From NCBI GenBank assembly GCA_941918925.1, contig OW799237.1, positions 59,257,997 to 59,321,996 of the forward strand: a stretch of 64,000 nucleotides of DNA. Reading direction: 5' to 3'. Within the stretch, counting starts at the first letter, position 1; every line of letters begins with the position of its first letter. Origin of the DNA: Phyto melanocephala (lineage: Eukaryota > Arthropoda > Insecta > Diptera > Rhinophoridae). Both the position numbers and the translations under genes were made by a program. The notes below the pieces were generated by a model, which saw only the letters and a list, made by a program, of their open reading frames with translations, did not search any database and was not told where the DNA came from. Below, in pieces: positions 45,556 to 56,894 of this stretch.

Positions 45556-46085
45556 TACTCGATAAAATTAAATATCCACAGTAGTCATGGGACATTTGTG
45601 CTAGCTTGAAGTTGTAGCAATGTTAGCTGCCAGCTGGACAATTTTTTTTTTTTGTTTTTTATTCGAATTAGATAGTCGTGCAAGAAATACACAGTACAAA
45701 GAAAACAAAATGGTCACGAAAAACAAGCTTAACTCCAGGAGAAGGAAACGTATCTGAAGAACCTTTAGTTCAATAAGAAAAACTATTTCTACCACATGGG
45801 TGGCTTTTGTAAATGTACGCCACAGTTTTTTGCGCAACATTAAGCTTTTAAATGTAAATAATTAAAATTAATTTTTTTGACTCACGCTAAGAGTTCTTTC
45901 CTGGAAATCTTGGTGCAGTATCAGATGAATATGGTGAACGATTTTCCAAGACATGTAGCATATAGAAAAGTGGTACAAAGGAAAATTGTCGGAAAGAATG
46001 CTTTTAGATAATTTTTGGTTAATACATCTAAAACCTTCAGCTTAATATATGAAAAAAGTACAAAACAACTGGGTAAACATATTTT

Positions 46086-46480
46086 TATACCCTTCACCTG
46101 TGGTGCACAAGGGTATATATGGCTTTGTCATTCCGTTTGTAATTTCTACCATTTTTCATTTCCGACCCCATAAAGTATATATTTTCTGAAAGCTTATAAA
46201 TAAAGGAGTCGATTAAGCCCTGACCGTCTGTCCGTGTGTTGCTTGAAATCAACTTTTAGAAGCAACTATATGTTCCTCAGATCTCTATATGGTATCAATC
46301 TCTTGGAAATATCCAGGAATGAATCGCTATTGAAATTCAGCACAATCGCCCCATAACTTTCTGAGATATGAGCAAATAACCACGACCACCTCCTTTTTTT
46401 TTTAAATTACAACAACATCATACATATATACTGGTTAAAGTAAACGTGGCATCGAATTCCAGCTGAGCAAAAAAAATTTT
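46086..46480 (+). repeat. Family B 5' part with tRNA-like block
   Basis: Head TATACCCTTCACCTGTGG with inverse GGTGCACAAGGGTATA, TTTGTCATTCCGTTTGTAAT, a (GTCY)n remnant and GAAATCAACTTTTAGAAGCA. At 46430-46465: GGTTAAAGTAAACGTGGCAT and CGAATTCCAGCTGAGC, resembling joined D- and T-arm pieces of a tRNA. A T-rich tract follows to 46615. Confidence 0.65.
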
Positions 46481-46708
46481 ATTTTATTTGGTATATTTTT
46501 TATATTTTATTTTTTTTTATATTTTATTTTTTTTATATTGTTTTTTAATTTTTAAAAAAAAATTTTTTAAAAAAGTTAAAAAAAATTTTTTTTAATTTTT
46601 TTTTTTAAAATGTACAATTTCTATCCTAACAATTTCGTAAGGACTTTTTGAAAGCAAAAACCAGTACTGAACTATTCCTACATACTTGAAAATAAATATA
46701 AAAAAACT

Positions 46709-46800
46709 AGCTGACCCGGCAAACGTTGTTTTGACATTTCAATTATTTCTAGGAAATATTTTTTAGTTCAATAAAAATAACTAACTTACTCTGCGTACAT
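46709..46800 (+). repeat. Family E element, left piece
   Basis: Head CTAGCTGACCCGGCAAACGT and following TTGTTTTGACATTTC. The element continues at 48341-48480 and 49810-50290 after two A insertions. Confidence 0.55.
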
Positions 46801-46813
46801 TGAAAAAAAAAAC

Positions 46814-48340
46814 AAGTAAGAGCACTATATTCGGCTGTGCCGAATCTTTTATACCCACCACCAATTTTGTGTACATATAAAGCACAATATTTATTATTTT
46901 GTTAATCGCTTGGAATAATCTCTAAAATAAACATCACTTTCTTTGTAGAGGGTGGTTAAATTTTAAATTTAAAACAGGTCTGTATAAAATGTTAGAACAT
47001 CTATGAATGCCTTCTTAATTCGTTCAATGAGAAGCATTCCTGTTTTTCACGATAGTGTGGCAAAAAAACAGTCAACTTCGACTCATCATCGTGCCCAACA
47101 ATTGAGCATCAACAGTGTTATTAAAAATTTGGACTATCGGATCGAGGTGTGCCGCTGAGGTCGCGGAGGCCATTTGGCCGATACTTTGTTCCATACATAA
47201 TTGAACCATACAAATATTATCATTACAAAAAGCAATGATAATAATTTCCTAAATAGTTTGTTTTATTCAAAATCAACATCGGCCCTTAAAATTTCACCAC
47301 CCTTTATAACTTCGATATGCTGCTAAAATGTTTTCGTAAATTTAGTGTTTCAGTGAAAGTGGGCGTTAAAGTAAGCGTGTCAGTAAAATTTCTGCTAATA
47401 AATATAACTTAGATATTTCAATATAGTCCTTTATTATTCCAAAATCTTTATTCATTGAGAAATTATCTGAATTCGAGATAAAGCATTATATAGGATGTGG
47501 GCGTAAGAGTGGGCGTGTCACCTTTTCTGGCATAGCAATAACATTGACTAGAAGGATTTCCGTAGCAAATTTTATCATCATACCTCTAATTTTGTTGGTT
47601 TTATAAATTTAAATTTCATTAACAGTAGATAATGTGAAAAGTGGGCGTTATAGTAGGTGTGTTGAAGTTATTTATGCTAATAAATACAACTTAGATTTTT
47701 CAATATAGTCCTTTATTATTCCAAAATCTCGATTTATAGAGAAATTATAAGAATTTGAGAGAAAACGATGTATGGGAAGTGGGCGTGTCACATTTATTTT
47801 CCGTCAGAACAAAGCCTTTGACCAAAAAGCAATTCCTGCAAAATTTCAGAATCGTAGATCAAATTTTGTCACTCTTATTAGGTTTAAAATTTTGAACATA
47901 CTGAAAAATACACTGCGCGGTATAAATTTTCATACATTTTGATCTCTAACTCCCTTCCTAATTCATGCATTTAAACAATTTTTGGGTAAAAATATTGTTT
48001 TTGCTCAGGTAGTTTATATCTGTAGTTTCATTTCTCTACGTTGATGCTGGTGGACATAACTCCATATTATTCGATGTTGGAAGGACACGGTTCTTTCGAC
48101 CTAATCTTGCATTACGAGCTATAACTTTCTTTCTTATATTCCGATTTAGCCAATTTTTTATTCCAAACAAACCTTGTGTATAAGACATATTCTGGTAAAA
48201 TTTGAGCCCACTAGCTTTTTCGATGAGGTCTCTATAGTGCTTTTAACAGACGGACAGACGGACGGACATAGCTAGATCGTCATCAAATAAAACCCCGATT
48301 AAGAATGTATATATACCATTTTTTTGGTTGCGGGTATAAA
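46814..48340 (-). mobile_element. Family A element (inserted in E)
   Basis: 3' end AACAAGTAAGAGCACTATAT plus hairpin ATTCGGC-TGT-GCCGAAT on the left; A body blocks; a (GTCY)n remnant near 48250; head ACCATTTTTTTGGTTGCGGG on the right. Nearly full length but with one internal unit fewer. Confidence 0.75.
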
Positions 48341-48480
48341 AATTAAAATACTTAAAAAAAAACACTTTACAAAAAAATTTGTTTAGCTCTTTTACTAAAA
48401 TTTTGCAAAAAATATTTGACCTTGCGTCACAAAAATTGGTCTGGTGATCACTATCGGAACGTCCCGGGTATACAATGGGG
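48341..48480 (+). repeat. Family E element, middle piece
   Basis: CAAAAATTGGTCTGGTGATC and TATCGGAACGTCCCGGGTAT. It has the same style as the E body after 49810. Assigned by position between two A insertions. Confidence 0.4.
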
Positions 48481-48499
48481 TATAGGGGTATAGAGGAGA

Positions 48500-49808
48500 G
48501 TCTTATCTACTAAATGGTGCTAACTTCTTTTTGTTATCTTATGTTCTCTAGAAGTTATGGGGTATTAAAAATGGGAATTTTTGAAAATTTGAACCTAAAA
48601 ATAAAAAAAAAAATTATTTCTAAACATTATAAACAATTTATTTTCATGTACTAATGGTTAACAAATTTTAAAATTATACAAAACTAGAAGTTTAAAAATC
48701 AAAATCTTACTAATAAATTTCCCGTTTTAGCAAAATACTTAAAATTTTTATTTTGAATCACCCTGTTCTCGGTAATATATGTATGTGAAATAAAGTTTCA
48801 ATTTTTTGGCTCACGAGGTACACTAGTGTCTCCATTCGAATGAAAAAATGCGGCGGCCATTTTGCCGATATTTTATTTCATACATAATTAAACCATACAA
48901 ATATTATCATTATAAAAAGATATGATAATAATTTCCTAAATAATTTGTGTTTTATTCAAAATCACCAAAATCGCCCCTAAAATTTAGCCACCTTTTACAA
49001 AAGATAGATAAAAATATAATTTAGTTAAAAAATGTATTTTATATATTCAAATACATATTTTAAATCTACTGATGCACATTTTTAGGATGTTATCAAAAAT
49101 ATTACTAGAGCCATCTAGTGTTCTACGTGATATTTAGCAAAGACATCAATCATCCTCATTGTTTGCAAAATGTAGTGGCGCCTTCAACAAATGATGCTGT
49201 CTGCAATGAATAAATGCTAATATATATGACTTATATATTTTTATAAAAATTTAAACAAAAAAAGTGGGCGTGGCACGTTTATCTTCCGTTATAACGAAGA
49301 CTTTGACTAAAAAGCCATGTTTGCAAAATTTCAGAATCGTACAAATAGTTTTGTCAGTTTTATTACGTTTTAATTTCAAATATACACTGTGCGGTATAAA
49401 TTTTCGTACATTTTGATCTATAACTCCTTCTCTAATGCATAGATTTAAGCAATTTTTGGGGAGAAATATTTTTTTGACTCGAGAAATATATATCCGAATA
49501 TATATCCGAAGACACTACGTTTATCCGTTTGGACACAATTCCATTTTATTCGATGTTAGCAGGACACGGTTTTTTCGACCTATTCTTGCTTTACGAGCTA
49601 TAACTCTCTTCCTAATTCCGATTTCCTAATTCCGATTTAGCCCATTTTCAATACCAGACAGACGGATGGACATAGCTAGATCGTCATCAAATCAAACCCC
49701 GATTCAGAATATATATACTTTATGGGGTCTAAAACGGAAATTTCGATGTGTTACAAACGGAATGACAAAATGAATATACCCCCACCATTTTTTTGGTGGT
49801 GGGTATAA
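48500..49808 (-). mobile_element. Family A element, 3' truncated
   Basis: A body blocks in minus orientation, including CACTGTGCGGTATAAATTTT near 49385, and a complete head CCACCATTTTTTTGGTGGTG at 49784-49803. The 3' hairpin is missing. Confidence 0.7.
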
Positions 49809-49809
49809 A

Positions 49810-50290
49810 AACGTAAACCATATGTGTTCTACGGTATGCAGATCTATCTTAGTTTAAAATTTCATCGAATTCGTTACGTTATTTAGGTGAGGCATATATA
49901 ATTCCTTGGGGTGAGTCACGCTAAATATTTAGGAGAATGAAAAATAGATGTTGACCGATTCTCAAACGTTTGTTTTGGCTTTGGCTGGATTATAAATAGT
50001 GTACAATGTGAAGAAAAATACTATATCGGCTATATCGTCGTAAAAAAAGTATCCTAATAATCATACAGAGTCTTAGTTATATTATGTGAAAATTTCAAAA
50101 AGATCGGTCTAGTAGGTTGGCTACCTAATGGGGCGTGAAAAAAGGCGTGGCGTTGAGGGATATGAAAAATAGATGTTGACCAATTCTCAGACCTACCCGA
50201 TAACCATGCAAAATTTCATGAAAATCGGTCGAGCCATTTCGGAGGAGTTTAATCACAAACACCGCGACACGAGATTTTTATATATTAGAT
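49810..50290 (+). repeat. Family E element, right piece
   Basis: GATCGGTCTAGTAGGTTGGC, GGGGCGTGAAAAAAGGCGTG and CGAGCCATTTCGGAGGAGTT. The tail is CACCGCGACACGAGATTTTT and ATATATTAGATG. Confidence 0.55.
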
Positions 50291-50779
50291 GTATTTAGCG
50301 GGTTATAAGGAAGTTTTATTTAAAATAATTTGCTGGTATTTTGATCAAAATCGGACAAATCGTCGTGAAATATGTCAGCATGAAAGCCTGATTTCTGGCG
50401 AAATATTAGTCATGCGAATAAAAAATTCTGAGGCCTGTCTGTAACTTCCAATGTACAACTACATTGATTGAATAAAAATGAGAGAGGGTATAATGCCTTC
50501 AGACGACATGTATTTTACATATGGCGTAAAATTGTCCACCACAAATTTGCTGCATGTCGTGTGAACCCATTGAAACATTGCTTGTGAGAAATACATACAT
50601 AAATAAGTTAATTTGTATCATATAACGTGTTCTATTTTGTTCCGACATCAACTGTTTTTTTATTTGTCTTGTTAATTAAAATAGCAGAAAATTGGTTTTA
50701 ATAAAGTTAAAAAAAATTTTGGATAATACTGTAATACAACGTATGTAAGACGTAAGTCATACATATGTATAATCTAATT
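50291..50779. other. AT-rich stretch, nothing recognised
   Basis: No gene or bounded element was recognised. Confidence 0.4.
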
Positions 50780-50789
50780 CCCTCCAGAA

Positions 50790-51580
50790 GAGATTGGAAT
50801 GAGGTTGACCTTTTGGGGAGCTTTGACTCTAGGATCTATACTCCTCTCTTTCCGCCTTCCGGATGATTACTGGGTACTGAATGACAGGAATATCCACGAA
50901 AGTATTAGTATTTTTGTCGACAGTCAGGCGGCACTCTTGTCACTATGGTCATACATTATTTACTATGTCTAATCTAGTTGGCCAATGTAGATACGAACTA
51001 GCAAGGCTCGGTCAACGGGCTGACGTTACTCTAGTTTGGGTTCCTGCGCATAAGGGCCACTATGGTAATGAGCGGGCTAATGAACTAGCCAGGAGAGGAT
51101 CTGCTTTGGATATCTCTAACGCAAGTGCAGTTGCAATCCCGCTAGGGATTATTAAAAGCAGAATCTCCAGACACTTATTCCAGAAGGCCGATGACAGGTG
51201 GCGTAGGCTGAGTACGTGTAAGGTGGCACGGCTTACGTTTCCCTCTTTTGATGCATGGCGTACATTGCAACTTACTAGTCGAAGTCGGAGGGACATATCG
51301 AGGTTGCTGGCGGTATTGTCGGGTCACTGTCTGTTAGGCAAATATTCAAGTCGACTCGTACTTCCATGGAACGACCATTGTCGCAGCTGTCTGGATAGAG
51401 AGAAGGAGGAATCGGCTTTCCACCTTCTCTGCAAATTTCCTGCACTGGCGGCTAAGAGACAGATTTCTGGGCGAACATGTACTGGATGGCCTCTGCGATA
51501 TCTGAAGTTTAGTTGAATTATCTACTGAGATACCTCACGGACACGGGGTGGATCTAGTACCTTACTCTTGGGTTTATTCT
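50790..51580 (+). pseudogene. LINE RNase H domain and C-terminal relic
   Basis: In one frame near 50895-50945: ISIFVDSQAALLSL (RNase H with catalytic D). After a frame change the long frame 50881-51516 holds QCRYELARLGQRADVTLVWV, PAHKGHYGNERANELARRGS (the final catalytic histidine/aspartate region, here N for D in ANELA), and a C-terminal zinc-binding-like CRSCLDREKEESAFHLLC. RNase H of this type is carried by I, LOA and some Jockey-group LINEs. No reverse transcriptase is left on the 5' side. Confidence 0.75.
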
Positions 51581-51715
51581 GGGATACATTAGAGCTGACG
51601 AGTGGTCCTGATGTGATCCTGTTTTCTTCGCAAAAAATTGCCTTTCTCATCCTATACAACACTTCAAAAATATACATATATAATAAAATTGTATTGTACT
51701 CTACCCTTACCCTTA

Positions 51716-52022
51716 GGGCTATAATACACGGCATGTTTTTTACATCTGACTTTAAAATTTGTGAGACATATGTAAATCTACATGTCTGTCAAAATTTTAC
51801 TTTTACGCTGACTGCTTTGCAGCAGCAGAGATTTCTGCCAACGACTGATGTCACATGCTTCGACAGAAGAAAATAGAGCGCACTCTAATAAAAATGTTGT
51901 CAGATGTCTCAACACATGTTTTTTTTACAAAAGTAATGTTTTAAAGGTAACAAATGACATTTTGTATTAGCAGTGGAGAATTTGACAAGTCAGATGTAAA
52001 AAACATGCCGTGTATTAGCTAC
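51716..52022. mobile_element. PIF/Harbinger-like MITE (307 bp)
   Basis: Terminal inverted repeats of about 35 bp (CTATAATACACGGCATGTTT ... AACATGCCGTGTATTAGCTA) with TTA on both sides (51713-51715 and 52023-52025). Confidence 0.75.
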
Positions 52023-52056
52023 TTAAGCACACAATCTGCAAACCAGGCACTCTTAA

Positions 52057-52219
52057 CAAGGTACACGTAACTGGTCAGCTAGTCGTTTTTTGCTTTCATA
52101 TGAGATTGTCAAACTATTTGTTAAAAAATTATGAATTCGCCTTTAAATATTTTTATATGAAGATTGACATTAATAAAAAGGAAGCAAATTCTATCGATTT
52201 CGCCACTGCGTATACCTTG
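52057..52219. mobile_element. MITE with TTAA target duplication (163 bp)
   Basis: Ends CAAGGTACACG and CGTATACCTTG, flanked by TTAA on each side (52053-52056, 52220-52223). TTAA fits piggyBac- or Kolobok-type MITEs. It lies 34 bp from the Harbinger-like MITE. Confidence 0.6.
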
Positions 52220-52621
52220 TTAAGTAAACCGTGCTGTTAGCTAATACAGAAATAGTAGCAATTATACATTACAAGAAAGTTATGAATTGAACAAATAAAT
52301 AACTTGAGATTAACAAAAAACAATACATAATCTTGCCTCAATTTATGATTATTTGGAGAATTGCAATGTTTCCAAATAAAATGGGAAATATTGTAGCAAT
52401 AAAAATTAGGGTATAATGTTATCGTCAATTTTTGTTAAATTTTACAACTAGTTCGTAAAAAAGCAACGGACTATATAATAATAAAATTTAATTGGTATTT
52501 TATTAATTGATATTCCGCTATAAAGTTTGTACATACTTATATGTGCATGATAAAAAGCTTAAATTGCTTCAAAACTTTGTTGGGTGATTATACATACATA
52601 CATTCACATTCATGCGTATAC

Positions 52622-52667
<46 letters not shown>

Positions 52668-53699
52668 GAAAACATACATACTTACAAATATATGATCAAG
52701 ATTCTAGAATTAGATATTGACAAAAATACTAAACGAAATATGTGATTTTGAAAACTTTATATAATCAGAAGTTAAAGTCTCTGAAAATGTTTACTTAAAT
52801 AAATTGCCTGTTTCGTACAGAAAAAAGTTTTGGGTAAAATAAGATTTATATATTCACAGAGTTTTTATATGAACGTCTCAATATATACAAAATAAATTCT
52901 CGCGTAATATGGTACGTGCTCTATGTAAAGGCAAAAAAAAAAAAAACTTGCAAGATATTGTGTCGAACCAGCACTAATTAGAAGTACCATTTTAAGAACT
53001 GAAATTAGAATGGTTCTTCTTTCTAGATTGGTAGGCTTCTGTTCACTGCCTAAGTTTCTTAAATATAGGTAGGAAGCTTAGTCAATATTGATTGAATAAT
53101 TATTAAATCCAATACATTTAAACCAAATAAAAATTTAAATGTACATATACATATAAGCACATACAAATGTATAAATATATATAGGTTAATAATATTAATA
53201 ATAATTAATAATATACATTTGCATACGCATATACTTATACCTTGATCCAGTCATAATTTACCTGATTTATTTTTTTTATTTCTTAACCTGCTTACCACGC
53301 TATCTTTAAACTATAATCACAGATTTCCTTTATATTTTAAACATACTTTACCTTGACACTTCATGAAATGAAGAAAAAAATTATTTTCACATGTTTATTT
53401 AAAAAAATTTTAGTAAAAATATTAAGTTAAATTTATAAAAATTGTTGAAACCAAAACTGTTAAACACTAGCTACCCGGTGAGCTTCGCAACCTCCACAAG
53501 CAAAATTTTATTGTTTTTTTTTTATATTTATTTACACGTTATTGTTTCATATATACGTAATTTTCATTTCTATAATTTAAACCGATTTATAATGCAGTTT
53601 TTTGATATATAATCTCTTCTAGTTTTTAAATATCACTAAAGTTTTATTAAAAAAATTTTTAATATTCTCACAATACGTAAATAACGAAAAAATGAAATA
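52220..53699. other. AT-rich stretch without genes
   Basis: Contains the TA-rich microsatellite at 52618-52668 and, at 53468-53510, an E-like head (CTAGCTACCCGGTGAGCTTC). No coding pattern. Confidence 0.45.
52618..52668. repeat. (TA)n/(CATA)n microsatellite
   Basis: CATATATATATACATATATA-type dinucleotide run. Confidence 0.9.
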
Positions 53700-54437
53700 A
53701 AACCAAGTAAGAATCTTATATACCCTTCACAACGTGTAGTCATCATAGTTAATCTCATATGAAATACGTACATACATAAAACAAACGTACATACTTATAT
53801 AAAAACATCCCATTGTAAAATTAAAAATTTACGTATGTATGTTAAAAAAAATAAAAATAAATTGAAAATAAATAAAAAAGATAAAAAAAATTAAAAAAAA
53901 AAAAAATAAAAAAAAAAACTAAAAAAATAATAAAAATATAAAATAAAAAAAAAAAATTTGAAAGAAATAGAAAAAAATTAAAAAAATAAAAAGAAATAAA
54001 AAAACAATAAAAATATAAATAGTATAAAAAATAAAATAAATAGAAAAAAATTTTTTTTTGGCTCAGCTGGGTTTCGATGCCACGTTTACTCTAACCACTA
54101 ACCACGTTTTTATGTATGTATGTTGTTATTGTGTAAAAAAAACGAGGTGGCCATGACTTTTTGCTCATATCTCTGTTGTTTATGTACCGATGTTTCTGAT
54201 TTCGATCTAATACCGATCTACTCCCGAATATTTCTGATATTTTAATACCTCACCCTTAAAAAAATTGTTTTCAACATACACACGGTCAGACGGACAGACT
54301 GACAGAGCTTAATCGACTCCTCTATTCATGAGCTTACATAAAATATATACTTTATGGGGTCGGAAATGAAAATTGTAGAAATTTCACACGGAATGACAAA
54401 CCTATATATACCCTTATTCACTGTGTGAAGTGTATAA
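53700..54437 (-). mobile_element. Family B element lacking its 3' hairpin
   Basis: On the minus strand: head TTTTATACACTTCACACAGT with GAATAAGGGTATATATAGG, GTCATTCCGTGTGAAATTTC and a (GTCY)n remnant (54283-54305). Next come the tRNA-like block (54060-54105) and an A-rich tract (53850-54050). The end at 53703 reads GATTCTTACTTGG where other copies have the full hairpin between GATTC and TTACTTG. Confidence 0.7.
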
Positions 54438-55539
54438 AAATTAACTTAAGCCAAAATTAGGAGATAAATGAAAATTTTTGTAAATTTTTTTTTTTTTAGT
54501 TTTTATTTGTTGTAAATCTTAGATCTCTGTTTTTTTAAATATCACTTAAACTTTGCCAGTCGTGCTTTAAGAAAATTAAGACCGCGTAACATGAGTTAAG
54601 ATAGAAGGGAATTAGTTAGGAGATTAAACAACTTAACTCCGTGATTTTAAAAATCTTGTCTATATAAATTTATAGTTAAAGTCGTCCATTTAAAAGTGTT
54701 TTTAACATCTCTAACTATGTTTTATAAAGTAACTTTGTAATTTATTAACGGCTTAATGCTTGGTTATATACGATGTTTTTAGTTTTTTTAAATAATAAAC
54801 TAAATCAGTCTTGCGACTCAAACCAAGAAAATTGTTGGCCTTAAAACTTACTAATTTTCACTGCAAAAAATGATTTCTCTGAAAATTTTAACGTTTTGAG
54901 AGTTATAGGCAAGTCTGTAGAAATTATAGGAATGCTCGGTATGTTGGCAAGATGGACGGTGAAAAATTTCTGCATTTAAGTTATTATTTGATTCTTTAAT
55001 ATGTATCCGTGTTCCATTTCACAAGTTAGGAGGGCTTAAATTTCTTAAAGGCATGATCAGTATACCAACTTTTAGAGGAATTTCAAGAGATGGCAGCCTA
55101 GAAGAATTTAGCAAATTTAAAAATTCTTGTGGATAATGGACTGTATCTTCGATTTAATGAGAGTTTCAGTCGATTGTTAATTCCATCAACAGTGTCAAAC
55201 CTTGGTACTATTACTCGGGAACACTACCAATGAAAATCGCTTTTGAGTAAATTTTCGACATCAGGATAAACGTTGCACACTGTACACTACACTAAAACGA
55301 TTTCAGCACAATAAGTGTTAAGATTTTGAGAAAAAAAAATTCTCCTTCAAGTAGTAGTAGTTGTCGTGGGAAAACATTATGCACGTGTCCAGCAAGATGA
55401 GCTTTTATGTTTGTCCGCAAATTTAGCTTCTGAATAGAATTCCATAAAAGCGATGATTTAAGGTATGCTTTGAGAAAATATACTCGCGTTCCTTTTGTAA
55501 CGATAAGAGCGTGTTTAACGAAAATAACGAAACAATTAA
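54438..55539. other. Stretch without a supported gene
   Basis: Some protein-like segments occur near 55060-55260 but I could not place them in any family. Probably an old retroelement relic. Confidence 0.35.
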
Positions 55540-55960
55540 GAATTCCATAATCGGCTGTGCCGAATCTGATAATATTCTTCACCATCATGAACAAAGGTAA
55601 AATGAACACATCGTAGCTTAATCTAGATTTTATTTTGTTTTATTATTTCCGTTGCCTTTTTTGATTTTGAATTTGTACATACTCTACTAATCAAGCCCTT
55701 TCATTTGATTTGCATATTGATTGGATTAAAAAAATATACTATCCGCCATTTTGTTTATAGCGCCATCCCGTATTTTAACTTTTTCATAGTTTGCTGTTTC
55801 CTATTGATCAAGCCCCTTCATTTGATACCCATATTGTGGGGATTGAAGAGGCATAGCCATAATTACTATTTTTTAGGATAAGCTACAATGTGGTTTTACC
55901 TACGCAAAAAATGGTGAAGGGTATTATCAGATTCGGCACATCCGAATAAAACATTTTTAC
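55540..55960. repeat. Inverted pair of family B 3' ends
   Basis: Left: AATCGGCTGTGCCGAATCTG (minus 3' hairpin). Right: AGATTCGGCACATCCGAATA (plus 3' hairpin). Between them lie B blocks such as TCAAGCCCTTTCATTTGAT and CGCCATTTTGTTTATAG. Confidence 0.6.
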
Positions 55961-56260
55961 ATGCTATTATATTGCTATAGATTATAAAAGTAGTTAAAAA
56001 AAACGAATAATTTAATAAAACCAAATTTTTATAAATATGTATATAAAAAAATAAATCAATTATGGTTGAAATTGTTAAAAATTAAAATTTTTGTTGTCGA
56101 ATGTAAGTGGAATCCACGTTCTATCGTACAAATAGAAGTTTTCTCAATATCTTGAATATATAAAATTTTATCGTAAATTAATATATATCGTCTAAATTAA
56201 TAAATATTAATATAAATTAATATACGTAGATTACGTAGATACGTTATTATTTTTTAATAT
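55961..56260. other. AT-rich target region of the gypsy element
   Basis: Nothing recognised; ends in ATAT at 56257-56260, the target duplication. Confidence 0.4.
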
Positions 56261-56790
56261 TGTTACGTTTATACCTTTTATAAAAGTTGGATTATTTCCT
56301 TTAAATAAATTTTGAGTTCTTTTATTGCAATTAAAAACACTTGAAATTCTTTATAAAATTAAGAGCACTTTATTTATTTAAATACACTCAGATATTGTTT
56401 TTATATCACTTTACTTATTACACTTATGGTTATACACTTTTATTATCAAACTCACTTTGATACACACTTTACAAGCTCTATTGTAATACTAATCATGTTA
56501 GCTGTGTTGTTCGGATATTTATAGTAACATAGTGGTGTTCGGTAACATTCGACAAAGTTCTCGTATGTACATTCTAGTACATTAAAAAAACGTTACATTT
56601 AAATTAAAACGTTAAGTAATATGCAGGAATAATAGAAGTGCCTAGAAGTATGCTACACATAATAACAAACATCATGTTCGAACAACCAGCGAAATAAACT
56701 AATACAAATAAAACTACAGTAACTTAAACTACTACAACTAAAAAAAGAATTATAATGTAAATAAAGCTATTTAAAAATAAATCTGTAACA
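56261..56790 (-). repeat. LTR (3' LTR of the element)
   Basis: 530 bp, TGTTACGTTTATACC to AATCTGTAACA on the plus strand. A G-rich purine-type tract (GCGGGCGGTAG on the minus strand) lies directly inside it. Confidence 0.9.
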
Positions 56791-56894
56791 CTACCGCCCG
56801 CTTAAGCCTGTTCGTCCTGAATAGGCACAAATTCACTTTTTCCGTACTTAGCGAGGCGCTCGAGATGAACCAATTTCATCTTTGGGCTATTGTA

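Larger units (their letters stand above)
43765..46060 (+). pseudogene. Decayed CYVCG / GERFHQD transposon-associated gene, split by two insertions
   Basis: Left part (43765-44385), with frame changes and stops: GFSRNTKNKIIYSNISSDQL, then LNDLVRDLGLLKSKSQLLAS, FLNIQKDFLGYF and SEEWQIFIVSSKTSL. Right part (45561-46060): FFCFLFELDSRARNTQY, SLTPGEGNVSEEPLV, then FPGNLGAVSDEYGERF. The order and motifs match the family whose N-terminus is seen at 7838-8037 and whose C-terminus at 26851-27186. The family's middle block (CFLC.WDSRAR ... PG..NV...PLV) is clear. The break holds a solo LTR (44391-44918) and a C element (44919-45555). Many stops, so dead. Confidence 0.6.

Noticed and set aside
45601..45840. 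Minus-strand hydrophobic frame of 79 codons
   Set aside because: The plus strand here clearly reads as the decayed CYVCG / GERFHQD gene.
53850..54050. Long A-rich tract as a possible LINE tail
   Set aside because: The same A/T-rich tract follows the tRNA-like block in other B copies, so it is part of the repeat.
54950..55270. Protein-like segments near a possible retroelement polyprotein
   Set aside because: I could not match them to any family with confidence; stops in every frame.
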